64,000 nucleotides of DNA from Microlunatus parietis (GCF_013407955.1 NZ_JACCBU010000001.1:6076001-6140000); one strand, 5' to 3'; counted from the first letter of the stretch, positions 26,110 through 35,291 are shown. Made by a program: numbers and translations. Notes: generated by a model from the letters alone, not told the origin.

Positions 26110-28263
26110 ATGGAGACGTGGCCGGGACAGCCGTATCCGCTGGGGGCGACCTACGACGGCAGCGGGGTCAGTTTCTCGGTCTTCTCCGAGATCGCTGACC
26201 GGGTCGAGCTCTGCCTGATCGACGACGAGGGCGCCGAGACCCGGATCGAGATCACCGAGGTCGACGGCGCGATCTGGCACGTCTACCTGCCCGGGGTCGA
26301 GCCCGGCCAGCGGTACGGGTACCGGGTCTACGGCCCGTACGATCCGGCCGCCGGCCACCGCTGCAATCCGGCCAAGCTGCTGCTGGACCCGTACGCGAAG
26401 GCGATCGAGGGGCAGCCGGACGGCGACGAGTCGCTCTACTCCTACCGGTTCGCGGACCCGGAGCAGTTCAATGACGACGACTCGCTCGGCCACACGATGC
26501 TGTCGGTGGTGATCAACCCCTATTTCGACTGGGGCCACGACCGGCCGCCGGCGCTGCCGTACCACGAAACGATCTTGTACGAGGCGCACGTCAAGGGCCT
26601 CACCATGACCCACCCGGACGTGCCCGAGGCGATCCGCGGCACCTACGCCGGCGTCGGCCACCCGGCCACCATCGAGCACCTGCAGAAGCTCGGTGTGAAC
26701 GCGCTCGAGCTGATGCCGGTGCACCAGTTCGTCAACGACAGCCACCTGGTCGAGCGCGGCTTGTCCAACTACTGGGGCTACAACACGATCGGCTTCCTGG
26801 CCCCGCACAACGCGTACGCCAGCACCGGGCAGCTCGGCCAGCAGGTCGGCGAGTTCAAGAATATGGTCCGGTCGCTGCACGACGCCGGCATCGAAGTGAT
26901 CTTGGACGTCGTCTACAACCACACGGCGGAAGGGAACGAGCGCGGTCCGACGATCGGTTTCCGCGGGATCGACAACGCCGCCTACTACCGGCTCGTCGAC
27001 GAGGACAAGGCGCACTACTACGACACCACCGGGACCGGCAACAGCCTGCTGATGCGCAGCCCGCACGTCCTGCAGTTGATCATGGACTCGCTGCGCTACT
27101 GGGTGCTCGAGATGCACGTCGACGGCTTCCGATTCGATCTTGCCGCGACGCTGGCCCGGCAGTTCCACGAGGTGGACAAGCTGTCGGCGTTCTTCGACAT
27201 CATCCAGCAGGACCCGGTGATCTCCCAGGTGAAGTTGATCGCCGAGCCGTGGGATCTCGGCGACGGCGGTTACCAGGTCGGCAACTTCCCGCCGTTGTGG
27301 TCGGAGTGGAACGGAAAGTACCGTGACACCGTGCGCGACTTCTGGCGCGGCCAGCCGGCGACGATGGCCGAGTTCGCCTCCAGGCTGACCGGGTCGAGTG
27401 ATCTCTACAACCACTCCGACCGGCGGCCCACCGCGTCGATCAACTTCATCACCGCGCACGACGGCTTTACGTTGCGCGATCTCGTGTCGTACAACGAGAA
27501 GCACAACGAGGCCAACGGCGAGGACGGCCGCGACGGCGAGAGCCACAACCGGTCCTGGAACTGTGGGGTCGAGGGGGAGACCGACGACCCGAAGATCAAT
27601 CAGTTGCGGGTACGGCAGCAGCGCAACTTCCTCACCACGCTGCTGCTCAGCCAGGGCGTGCCGATGATCGCGCACGGCGACGAACTGGGCCGCAGCCAGG
27701 GCGGCAACAACAACGTGTACGCCCAGGACAACCCGGTGTCCTGGATCGACTGGGGACTGACCGACGAGCAGCGCGACCTGCTCGACTTCACCGCCGGACT
27801 GATCGCGCTGCGCAAGGCGCACCCGGTGTTCCGGCGGCGGCGGTTCCTGGCCGGCGGCGCCAGCGCGGCCGACGGCGCCGAACCGGGCGAGATCAGCTGG
27901 CTGAAGCCGGACGGGCACCCGATGGACGACGCGGACTGGAACGCCGGCTTCGCGCGCAGCCTGATGGTGTTCCTCAACGGCGACGCGATCCCGGAGCCGG
28001 ACACGATGGGCCGGCCGGTCACCGACGACCGCTTCCTGCTGCTGTTCAACGCGCACTCGGAGCCGATCGACTTCGTCCTCCCCGGCGACGCGTACGGCGC
28101 GGCGTGGACGGTCCAGCTGGACAGCAGCAGCGGGTTCGCCGAGCCGGACGCGGCGCCGGTCTGGCAGCCCGGCTCGACGCACCCGGTCGAGGCGCACTCG
28201 GTGGTCGTGCTGTCCAGCCCGCTCGAGCCGGAGTCGCCGGCAGGCGGCGAGCCGGACGCATGA
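26110..28263 (+). CDS. glgX: Glycogen debranching enzyme GlgX-type
   Basis: A 717-residue GH13 isoamylase-type enzyme that cleaves alpha-1,6 branches of glycogen in the cytoplasm. CBM48 is at roughly 8-90 (GVSFSVFSEIADRVELCL). The GH13 sites are the nucleophile D343 in DGFRFDLA, acid E379 in AEPWDLG and D451 in TAHDGF. GEGND-like GNERGPTIGFRGIDNAAYYR is a GlgX hallmark. The ATG at 26110 follows AGGGGAGGAC. The end overlaps the following methyltransferase in ATGA. Its isolation from glgB/glgE genes is usual for actinobacteria. Confidence 0.95.
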   Translation: METWPGQPYPLGATYDGSGVSFSVFSEIADRVELCLIDDEGAETRIEITEVDGAIWHVYLPGVEPGQRYGYRVYGPYDPAAGHRCNPAKLLLDPYAKAIEGQPDGDESLYSYRFADPEQFNDDDSLGHTMLSVVINPYFDWGHDRPPALPYHETILYEAHVKGLTMTHPDVPEAIRGTYAGVGHPATIEHLQKLGVNALELMPVHQFVNDSHLVERGLSNYWGYNTIGFLAPHNAYASTGQLGQQVGEFKNMVRSLHDAGIEVILDVVYNHTAEGNERGPTIGFRGIDNAAYYRLVDEDKAHYYDTTGTGNSLLMRSPHVLQLIMDSLRYWVLEMHVDGFRFDLAATLARQFHEVDKLSAFFDIIQQDPVISQVKLIAEPWDLGDGGYQVGNFPPLWSEWNGKYRDTVRDFWRGQPATMAEFASRLTGSSDLYNHSDRRPTASINFITAHDGFTLRDLVSYNEKHNEANGEDGRDGESHNRSWNCGVEGETDDPKINQLRVRQQRNFLTTLLLSQGVPMIAHGDELGRSQGGNNNVYAQDNPVSWIDWGLTDEQRDLLDFTAGLIALRKAHPVFRRRRFLAGGASAADGAEPGEISWLKPDGHPMDDADWNAGFARSLMVFLNGDAIPEPDTMGRPVTDDRFLLLFNAHSEPIDFVLPGDAYGAAWTVQLDSSSGFAEPDAAPVWQPGSTHPVEAHSVVVLSSPLEPESPAGGEPDA

Positions 28264-28868
28264 CCGAGCTGTCGGGGGAGGCGACGGAGTCGATCTTCGT
28301 TCAGCTGGACGTACGGATCGTCGTGCCGCCCGGCGTGAAGCCGATCACCCGCGTCTCCGACCTGCTCGCCTCGGCCGTGCTGGACGAGGTCACCGAGACC
28401 GACCGGGTGCTCGACTTCGGCACCGGCAGTGGCGTCAACGCGGTGCTCGCCGCGCGGAAGTCGCCCACCGTTGTCGCGGTCGACCTGGTGCCGCGGGCGG
28501 TGGCCGCGGCGCGCAGCAATGCGGTCCGGAACCGGGTCGCGGAACGGATCACGGTGCTGCGCAGCGACGGCTTCGACTCGGTCGAGGGGCGGTTCGACGT
28601 GATCATCATCGACGCCGACGACGCGGATTCCCGGGTCCTGACGGCGTTCTTCGGCGGTCTCGATGATCATCTGGCCGAGCGCGGCCGGGTGCTGCTGCAC
28701 ACGGAGATGCGAGATGATCTTGCCGACCTGCTCGAGTTGATCACCGAGCACCGGTTGCACCGGTCGATCGCCACCCAGCGATCGATCACCCGGGGTACGC
28801 ACCGGATCCCGTACGTGGTCTTCCGGCTCACCCGGGCCGACGAACCGGCCGCCCTCAGCACCGACTGA
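28260..28868 (+). CDS. Class I SAM-dependent methyltransferase (MTS-like)
   Basis: A 202-residue protein with DFGTGSGVNAVLAA (SAM glycine motif I) and VVAVDLVPRAVAAARSNAV (motif II), like RsmC/PrmC-type small-domain methyltransferases. The usual NPPY motif IV, needed for N-methylation by that group, is replaced by VIIIDADDAD, so the substrate probably differs. The start overlaps the glgX stop (ATGA), so it is coupled to it. It ends directly at the convergent lrp gene with no gap. Methyltransferase fold sure, target unknown. Confidence 0.75.
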   Translation: MTELSGEATESIFVQLDVRIVVPPGVKPITRVSDLLASAVLDEVTETDRVLDFGTGSGVNAVLAARKSPTVVAVDLVPRAVAAARSNAVRNRVAERITVLRSDGFDSVEGRFDVIIIDADDADSRVLTAFFGGLDDHLAERGRVLLHTEMRDDLADLLELITEHRLHRSIATQRSITRGTHRIPYVVFRLTRADEPAALSTD

Positions 28869-29336
28869 TCAGTGGTACGGGTCGAGCGAGTCGAAGATCA
28901 CGCTCGTGTTGGTGCTGGCGATCTCCGGTCGGGTGCTCAGCGTGCTGGCGACCAGGGTGCGCAGCTGTTCGGAGTCGGCCACGGCGACGTGGGCCAGGAA
29001 GTCCTGATCACCGGTGACGAAGTAGACCCGCTCCACCTCGGGCAGCGACACCAGGTAGCGGCCGAACGTGGTCAGGTCGCCGCGGGCGTTCGCCTTCAGC
29101 CGGATCGCGATCATCGCCTGCAGGCCCCGGCCGGCGGCCGTCTGGTTGATCTCGGTGCGGAAGCCGGTGATCACGCCGGTCTCGATCAGCCGGTGCAGCC
29201 GGGCGTGCGCGGTCGACGGGGCGACCCCGACCCGGTCGGCGATCAGCTTGATCGGCAGCCGGGCGTCGGCGCGCAGTTCGGCCAGGATCTGTTCGTCGAT
29301 CCGGTCCAGCCGGGCCGGTTGTCGGTCGTTCGGCAT
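28869..29336 (-). CDS. Lrp/AsnC-family transcriptional regulator
   Basis: A 155-residue regulator with N-terminal winged helix LDRIDEQILAELRADARLPIKLIADRVGVAPSTAHARLHRL and the RAM ligand-binding domain (MIAIRLKANARGDL, VERVYFVTGDQDFLAHVAV with the GDxD loop). It is divergent from a D-amino-acid dehydrogenase-like gene, which is the normal layout for Lrp proteins controlling amino-acid breakdown in response to that amino acid. The intergenic palindrome at 29391 is a candidate site. Family certain; target inferred. Confidence 0.92.
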   Translation of the reverse strand: MPNDRQPARLDRIDEQILAELRADARLPIKLIADRVGVAPSTAHARLHRLIETGVITGFRTEINQTAAGRGLQAMIAIRLKANARGDLTTFGRYLVSLPEVERVYFVTGDQDFLAHVAVADSEQLRTLVASTLSTRPEIASTNTSVIFDSLDPYH

Positions 29337-29390
29337 CTGGTCTCCTCGATGAACCTGCTCGGACGATTCGTCGCGCGGGGCGGTCCGTAG

Positions 29391-29405
29391 CCGAACAATA
29401 TTCGG
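29391..29405. promoter_or_regulatory. Candidate operator between lrp and dadA-like gene
   Basis: CCGAA-N5-TTCGG is an inverted repeat in the 110-base divergent gap, with an AT-rich centre (CAATA), the style of Lrp/AsnC sites. No experimental consensus is known to me for this regulator. Confidence 0.45.
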
Positions 29406-29446
29406 AGGTCATTGTCTTCAGGTGTTGGGATGGCCACGATCGCGGC

Positions 29447-30688
29447 GTGAACAGTCACGCTTCGAGGCCCCGGACCGCGCTGGTGATCGGCGCCGGAATG
29501 GTCGGCCTCGCCACCGCCTGGCACCTGCAGCGACGCGGCATCGACGTCACCGTGATCGACCGGACCGGGGTCGCGGCCGGCTCGTCCTGGGGCAACGCTG
29601 GCTGGCTGACCCCGGGGCTGGCGATGCCGCTGGCGGAGCCGAGCCTGTGGACGTACGCGCCGCGCGCCCTGCTCGACCCGAACGCCGCCCTGCACATCCC
29701 GGTCCGGCTGCAGCCGCGCCTGTGGCGGTTCCTGCTCCGCTTCATCGGGCACGCGACCGCGCGGACCTGGCGCCGGACCATGGCCGACCTGACCCCGATC
29801 GACCGACTCGCCCTCGATGCGTACGACGAACTGCGGGCCGGCGGCGTCGCGGCGCGCTCCCGCGAGATCGACTTCCTGGTCGCCTTCGAGTCGGTGCGGC
29901 AGGCCCGCGCCTTCCGGCACGAACTGGCCGGCGTCGAGGCTGCCGGCCAGCAGGTCCCGCTGCGCCGGCTCGACAGCACGCAGGAGCTGGTGCCGCAGGT
30001 GGCGGACCTTCCGTACGCGTACGCGCTAGGCGGCCAGCGGATCATCGAGCCCGGCCCGTTCGTGGAGAGCCTGGCCGACGCGGTTCGGGATCGCGGCGCC
30101 AAGATCATCACCGGTGAGACGGTACGGGACGTGGAGCAGGTGCCCGGTGCCGGCGTGAGGGTCGATCTCGGCAACGGGCGGACCGAGGCGGCCGACGTCG
30201 CCGTGCTCGCCACCGGTGCCTGGCTGCCCGAACTGGCCCGGCCGCTCGGCGTCCGGACGCCGGTGCAGGCTGGTCGCGGCTACTCCTTCACCGTGTCCGG
30301 GGCGATCGATCATCCGGTCTACTTCCCGGCCCGGCGGGTCGCCTGCACGCCGTACCAGGGGCGGTTCCGGATCGCCGGCACGATGGAGTTCCGGGGTCCG
30401 GACGAGCCGCTGCAGCCGCGCCGGATCAACGCGATCGTGAACTCGGTCCGCGACCTGCTGCCCGGCCTCGACCTGGATCGGCGGTCGGACGAATGGGTCG
30501 GCTCCCGCCCGGTGACCACCGACGGCCTGCCGCTCATCGGCGCCACCCGGCTGCCCGGCGTCTACGTCGCCGGCGGTCACGGCATGTGGGGCATCGTGCT
30601 GGGCCCGGCCACCGGCCGCCTGCTCGCCGACCAGATCACCACCGGCACCGTCCCGGAAGCATTGCGCCCCTTCAACCCCCTCCGCTGA
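29447..30688 (+). CDS. FAD-dependent D-amino-acid dehydrogenase-like (DadA-type)
   Basis: A 413-residue flavoprotein of the DAO/glycine-oxidase fold. The N-terminal dinucleotide site is ALVIGAGMVGLATAWHLQRRG, followed by VIDRTGVAAGSSWGNAGWLTPG, which is typical of DadA. The C-terminal GGHGMWGIVLGPATGRLLADQI closes the FAD site. It should oxidise a D-amino acid or related amine and pass electrons to the respiratory chain or oxygen. GTG start at 29447; the divergent Lrp gene is its probable regulator. Specific substrate unknown. Confidence 0.87.
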   Translation: MNSHASRPRTALVIGAGMVGLATAWHLQRRGIDVTVIDRTGVAAGSSWGNAGWLTPGLAMPLAEPSLWTYAPRALLDPNAALHIPVRLQPRLWRFLLRFIGHATARTWRRTMADLTPIDRLALDAYDELRAGGVAARSREIDFLVAFESVRQARAFRHELAGVEAAGQQVPLRRLDSTQELVPQVADLPYAYALGGQRIIEPGPFVESLADAVRDRGAKIITGETVRDVEQVPGAGVRVDLGNGRTEAADVAVLATGAWLPELARPLGVRTPVQAGRGYSFTVSGAIDHPVYFPARRVACTPYQGRFRIAGTMEFRGPDEPLQPRRINAIVNSVRDLLPGLDLDRRSDEWVGSRPVTTDGLPLIGATRLPGVYVAGGHGMWGIVLGPATGRLLADQITTGTVPEALRPFNPLR

Positions 30689-30726
30689 CCCCGCCTGCCC
30701 GCCGCCCAACCCCGCCCGTTCGCGTT

Positions 30727-30792
30727 CGCGACCGTTGTTCGCATGCGCGACTGTTGCAACGGTCGCGGGTACGAGGAGCGGTCGCGGATGCG
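30727..30792. repeat. Dispersed palindromic repeat B, copy 2
   Basis: This 66-base stretch matches 21320-21385 at most positions, including CGCGACTGTTGCAACGGTCG at its centre and the ends CGCGACCGTTGT and GCGGTCGCGGAT. It lies between the DadA-like gene and the following GNAT gene. The first copy lies 9.4 kb upstream. Confidence 0.8.
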
Positions 30793-30821
30793 GCGTCGGG
30801 GTGGCGGACTAGGGTCGGGGA

Positions 30822-31397
30822 ATGGGCCGACAGGTCGCGATCACGTTCCGGCGAGTGACTCGCGACGACTTCCCGCTGCTCGGTGGCTGGCTCGCGCAGC
30901 CGTACGTCGCTCGCTGGTGGAACCACGATCCGACCCCGGCGGGCGTCGAGCGGGACTTCGGGCCGGGGTTGCGGGGCGAGGAGGCGGGGGAGGATCTGAT
31001 CGCGCTCCTCGGCGACCGCCCGTTCGGGCTCGTGCAGCGGTCCCGGCTGGACGACTATCCCGACTACCGCGCCGAGTTGGCGGAGCACGTCGAGGTGCCG
31101 CCGGGCGCGGTGACGATCGACTACCTGATCGGCGAGCCCGAACTGACCGGCCGCGGTCTCGGCGCGAAGATGATCATGGTCCTGGTCGAGCGGACCTGGA
31201 CCGATCACCCGGACGCGCCGGCGATCATCGTCCCCGTCGTGGCCGGCAACCGCGCGTCCTGGCGGGCCCTGGAGCGGGCCGGTCTGACCCGGATCGGCTC
31301 CGGTGATCTCGAGCCGGACAACCCGGCCGACCCACCGCTGCACCACCTCTACCGAATCGACCGGCCACCCATCAGCTTCGGACGACGCCTGCCGTGA
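30822..31397 (+). CDS. GNAT acetyltransferase, AAC(6')/IucB-like
   Basis: A 191-residue acetyltransferase. FRRVTRDDFPLLGGWLAQPYVARWW is the usual start of aminoglycoside 6'-N-acetyltransferase-like and siderophore-type acyltransferases. The acetyl-CoA motif appears as LIGEPELTGRGLGAKMIMVL and the C-terminal part as VVAGNRASWRALERAG. I do not infer antibiotic resistance: chromosomal relatives of this group are mostly of unknown substrate. The last 26 bases overlap the tail of the decayed DUF2786 gene on the other strand. Confidence 0.8.
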   Translation: MGRQVAITFRRVTRDDFPLLGGWLAQPYVARWWNHDPTPAGVERDFGPGLRGEEAGEDLIALLGDRPFGLVQRSRLDDYPDYRAELAEHVEVPPGAVTIDYLIGEPELTGRGLGAKMIMVLVERTWTDHPDAPAIIVPVVAGNRASWRALERAGLTRIGSGDLEPDNPADPPLHHLYRIDRPPISFGRRLP

Positions 31398-32699
31398 GTT
31401 GCGCGGCGTCGCCGGCCAGCACGCCGTGCTGGTAGCCGAGCGAGTCGTAGCCACCGCGGACCCGGGACCGCGTGGACTCTCCTCCCGAACTCGGCTTCGA
31501 TGAACGCGTCGATCCGCTCCTCCTGCGACCGGAGCACCGGGAGGAACGTGCCCGCCGCGTCGTCGGCGTACGCGAGCCGGTTCACCTCGGCGAGCCGCTC
31601 GCGGATCCGCCCGGTGAAGCCCAGCAGGAACGCGGACCGAAAGCCGACCGAGCGGGGTCGCGACCCGGGCGGCGCCCCGGCCGAGGCCTGGGCGAGGGCG
31701 TGCTGCACCTGGACCAGCAGCGAGGTGAACAACAGCTCCACCGCTTCCAGGTCGGTCGGGTAGCCGACGACCGACGACATCCGCAGGTCGTCGAAGTACA
31801 TCGTCTTGCAGCGGGTCTGCTCGGCCACCGTCTGCAGCAGCAGGCCCTTGGCGTCGGGATAGGGCGGGTCGACCGGGATCCGGATCACGCCGGGTCGGCC
31901 GGGATCGCCGTGCTCGGCCTGCTGCACCGTGGCCAGGTCGATCGCGTGCCGGGTCATCAGCTCGTGAGCCTTGGCCGTGAAGGCCGCGGCTTCCGCCTCG
32001 TGCTCGGTCGACTCCGCCTTGGCCAGCAGACCTCGCACCTTGATCAGGATCGGGCTCGCCGCGGCCTGCTCCATGCCGATCACCCGGGTCCTGGTCGGGA
32101 TCCCCGCCGGCGGCAAGATCAGCAGCGGGATCGGCGGGGTCTGGTAGAGGATGCCGACCAGCCGGACCAGCAGCTCGACGTTGTCGGGATCCGGGAACCT
32201 GCGCCACCGGGCCCAGTGCTCGACCCAGCGGTCGGCGCTGTCCAGCAACGGCACGGTCTCCTCGAACTGCCGGGCCCAGCGCGGGTCGGCCCCGGCCAGC
32301 CCAGGCTCGGCGCGCTCGGCCGCCATCGCCCAGCGGCACAGGTCACCCGTCGAGGCGTCGCCGTTCAGCCGGGCCTGCCGGACCAGTTCGGCCGGTTGCC
32401 AGCCGGACCCGTACACCTCGCGCACGCAGGCGATCAGGAAGTCGCCGGCCGCACCGTACACCTCGGTCGTCGGCAACGCCGTCAACCCGCGCACGATCTC
32501 CGCCGGCGGCTTGACCAAGATGGCACGCAGCAGGTTTGTACGCCCGCTCGCGCGGAGTTTCCCGCGGAGGTTCGCCGGAGGACGTGGTCCAGTCCGTGCC
32601 GGACCGCTCGCGGGACCGGGTCTGGGTCCGGTCCTGGGCGCGCTGCCGGGCCCGCTGCTTGGCCCGGGCGGCACGTTTCGCCTGACTGTTGCGACTCAC
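31372..32699 (-). pseudogene. DUF2786 gene with two apparent frameshifts
   Basis: The central frame carries the DUF2786 helix pair IKVRGLLAKAESTEHEAEAAAFTAKAHELMTRH. Its N-terminus appears in another frame, starting GTG at 32699 with SRNSQAKRAARAKQRARQR, and its natural C-terminus RSRVRGGYDSLGYQHGVLAG ends at 31372 in a third. A single-base shift near 31475 joins the last two, and another shift lies near 32560-32640. Without both, the protein ends in arginine-rich nonsense. Either the gene is decayed or the assembly has errors here. DUF2786 proteins are of unknown function. Confidence 0.62.
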
Positions 32700-32741
32700 C
32701 CGAGGCAGGTTAACGGTCCGGTCCGACAGTCGGTACGGCGC

Positions 32742-33677
32742 TCAGGACCATTCCAGAAAGCGGTCGATCGAAATCCGGATCCCGGCCGGGTCGAGGCCGT
32801 GCAGTCGATCATGGTCCGCCGGTTCGCCGTATCGGTGCTGGTCGGGATCGCCGACGCCGATCCCGAGCTGCCGGTGCGGCAGGTCCGCGAGCACCCGGGC
32901 GATCTCGGCGGCGGACGTGCCGGCCAGGTAGGGCTCGACCATGATCACGTTCGGCGCGGCCAGGGTGCGGCGCAGGGTGGCGCCGTCGAACGGCCGTACG
33001 GTCGACGCGTAGAGCACGGTGACGTCGAGGTCCGCGACGGCGGCCAGGGTCTTGTGCAGGGTCGGGCCGACCGCGACGATCGTGCCGCGGCGGCCGCGCC
33101 GGATCGGGACCAGGCCGTCCTCGAGATGAGGCTCTGGGTTCTGGCCGTCGCCGACCCGGATGTAGGCCCGGCCGCCGCCGCGGACGGACCGGCGGAGCTG
33201 CCGGTCCAACTCGGCCGGATGGCCCGGGACGTGGATCGTCCAGTCGCGCAGCGTGTCCAGCAGTGCGACGTCGCCGGGTGCCTGATGCGTCCGGCCGCCG
33301 GCGGGCCAGTCGTACGAGCCGTACGCGCCGACCAGTACGCCGTCGAGATCCTGGTGCCCGAAGTCGAGCTTGACCTGCTCCCAGGCCCGCTCGATCACGA
33401 ACGCGCCGAAGCTGTGCACGATCGGCTTCAGCCCGGCCAGGGCGAGCCCGGCGCCGGCGCTGACCAGCAGCTGTTCGCGGATCCCGACGTTGATCACCCG
33501 CTCGGGATGTTCGGCGGCGACCGGGCCGAACTGGGCCGCGGTGATCTCGGCCAGGACGACGGCCACGTCCGGATCCGTCCTGATCAACTCGCTCGTGGTG
33601 ATCACGAACTGGTCCCGCAGGTTCGCGGCAGAGGTGGCGGCGCGGGGCGCGGTGGCGGCGGTGCTGGTCATGATCAT
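32742..33677 (-). CDS. Transketolase C-terminal subunit
   Basis: A 311-residue protein with the pyrimidine-binding and C-terminal domains of a split transketolase: VAVVLAEITAAQFG, INVGIREQLLVSAGAGLALAG with the catalytic glutamate, and VSAGYGA-like TVRPFDGATLRRTL. It needs the TPP-diphosphate-binding subunit coded just upstream. The start ATG at 33677 overlaps that subunit's stop in ATGA. Because the partner gene has lost its 5' end to the island at 34300, this subunit may be unable to form the complete enzyme unless another partner exists. Confidence 0.85.
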   Translation of the reverse strand: MIMTSTAATAPRAATSAANLRDQFVITTSELIRTDPDVAVVLAEITAAQFGPVAAEHPERVINVGIREQLLVSAGAGLALAGLKPIVHSFGAFVIERAWEQVKLDFGHQDLDGVLVGAYGSYDWPAGGRTHQAPGDVALLDTLRDWTIHVPGHPAELDRQLRRSVRGGGRAYIRVGDGQNPEPHLEDGLVPIRRGRRGTIVAVGPTLHKTLAAVADLDVTVLYASTVRPFDGATLRRTLAAPNVIMVEPYLAGTSAAEIARVLADLPHRQLGIGVGDPDQHRYGEPADHDRLHGLDPAGIRISIDRFLEWS

Positions 33678-34300
33678 CCCTTCGGTTCGACGTCGGCGAC
33701 GACCACGGTGGGCCGGTCCGGCGCGGTGCCGGCGAACGCGGCGGCGAGTGCTTCATGATCACGTCCGGACACCTCGTGGGTACGCCAGCCCTCGGCGGCG
33801 AACCGGCACGCGATGCCGCCGCGCCAGCCGTGGCTGGCGGAGTGGTTGTCCACCACGACGACGGTGAGGCCGTCCAGTCCGGTCGCGCCGGCATAGACGA
33901 CGGCCTCGCTGTTGGAGCCCTCGTCGAACTCGGCGTCGCCGATCAACGTGATCACCCGCGGTCGCTGGCCGGGGCCTGGCGGCCGGGCCCGCAGGCCGAG
34001 AGCGAGCCCGACCGCGATCGGCAGCCCGTGCCCGAGCGACCCGCTGGAGATCTCCACCCCGGGGATCAGCAATCGGTCGGGGTGGTGCCCGAGCGGCGAG
34101 TCGTAACCGCCGAACGTCGGCAGCACCTTCTCCTCGATGAAGCCCTTCGCGGCCAGCACCGCGTAGTAGGCCATCGGCCCATGTCCCTTGGAGAGCAGGA
34201 ATCTGTCCCGGTCAGGACGGTCGACGGTCTCCGGCGTGATGTTCAGGACGCGGTCGTACAGCACCCAGAGCACGTCGAGCGCCAGGAACGTACCAACAAG
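33674..34300 (-). pseudogene. Transketolase N-terminal subunit, 5' end lost at island junction
   Basis: The frame reads LALDVLWVLYDRVLNITPE, LLSKGHGPMAYYAVLAA, SLGHGLPIAVGLALG and GDAEFDEGSN...VVVVDNHS, which is the TPP-diphosphate-binding core of split transketolases. A normal gene starts about 40-60 residues earlier, with the helix that leads into SGH-G; here the sequence changes to island DNA near 34300, just at the H-G turn. No start codon with a good ribosome binding site remains (the first usable one is internal). It is thus a truncated gene, though a shortened protein from an internal start cannot be excluded. Confidence 0.78.
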
Positions 34301-34412
34301 ACCTACAAGTCTCTAGCCGTTCCTGACTCTCGCAAACGTCGGGAGTCACTTACACACAAGGGAAGGACCCTACATGCCCGATCCAGAGCGCATGACCCTG
34401 CAGTTGCTTCTA

Positions 34413-35291
34413 GTGTCACGCGTCTGAAGTTCGTTTACGGGTGGCGTGGGGCAGGATTTCGTCGGCGGTCTTGGTCCAGCTGAAGGGATGACAGCGGTCG
34501 TTCCAAGCCTCGATGAAGGTACGGATCGCGGCGGCGAGTTGCTTGACGCTGTCGAAGGAGCCGCGCCGGATCGCTTGGCGTGTGATGATCCCGAAGAAAA
34601 TCTCGACCAGGTTCAACCACGAGCCACTGGTGGGCGTGAAGTGCAGGCTCACTCGCGGGTTCTTGATCAACCACTGATTGATGTCGTCGTGCTTGTGGGT
34701 GTGGTAGTTGTCCAGCACGACATGGAGCTGGCGTCGGGGATAGGCCTTGGCGACCTTCTTCAAGAAGTCGAGGAACTCGGCCTTGCCGTGCCGGTCGTAA
34801 CACTGGTCAGTCACCTTGCCGGTCGCAACCTCCAGGGCGGCGAACAGCGTCGTGGTGCCATTGCGCTTGTAGTCATGGGTGGCCTTCTCCGGCAACCCCC
34901 GGTCGTAACGGCAGGATCGGCGCGGTCCGGTTCAGAGCCTGGATCTGGGACTTCTCGTCCACACACAGCACGACCGCGTTCTCCGGCGGGGAAAGATAGA
35001 GACCGACGACATCGCGGACCTTGGCCTCGAGCTCGGGATCGGTGGAGAACTTGAAGGTCTCCCGCCGCCACGGCTTGACCCCGTACTTGCGCCAGGCCCG
35101 GGCGATGGTGGCAGCGGCAATCCCGAGCTGCCTGCCCAGCAACCGTGACGACCAATGCGTGACCCCCAACCCCTCCGGCGGCGGATCCAACGTCGCGGAA
35201 ATGATCTTGCTATCGTCGATGATCTTGGGCCGGCCGCCTCGCGTCTGGTCGACCAGACCCACACTGTAAACGAATTAATGACGCACGACAC
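34413..35291 (-). mobile_element. IS630-type insertion sequence, 879 bp, internally shortened
   Basis: Terminal inverted repeats are 34413-34438 and 35266-35291: 20 of 26 bases agree, both outer ends GTGTC and inner ends TTCGTTTAC. Both ends are flanked by TA (34411-34412, 35292-35293), the duplication made by IS630/Tc1-mariner transposases. The coded transposase matches IS630. At 879 bp it is shorter than the ~1.1-1.2 kb of complete copies, as the N-terminal helix-turn-helix part of the transposase is missing. Confidence 0.85.
34416..35262 (-). pseudogene. IS630-family transposase, N-terminally deleted and frameshifted
   Basis: One frame (35262 to 34873) starts GLVDQTRGGRPKIIDD and runs through CVDEKSQIQALNR, with the first catalytic aspartate of the DDE triad. 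A second frame (34895 to 34416) has THDYKRNGTTTLFAALE, LDNYHTHKHDDINQWL (second Asp) and SGSWLNLVEIFFGII (the Glu). They overlap by 23 bases and join at LPLRPG/LPEKATHDYKRNG. A programmed frameshift is possible in this family, but loss of the ~100-residue HTH region makes the gene non-functional by inference. Confidence 0.8.

Noticed and set aside
30822..31397. Aminoglycoside resistance gene
   Set aside because: Only general AAC(6')-like similarity; chromosomal context gives no support for resistance.
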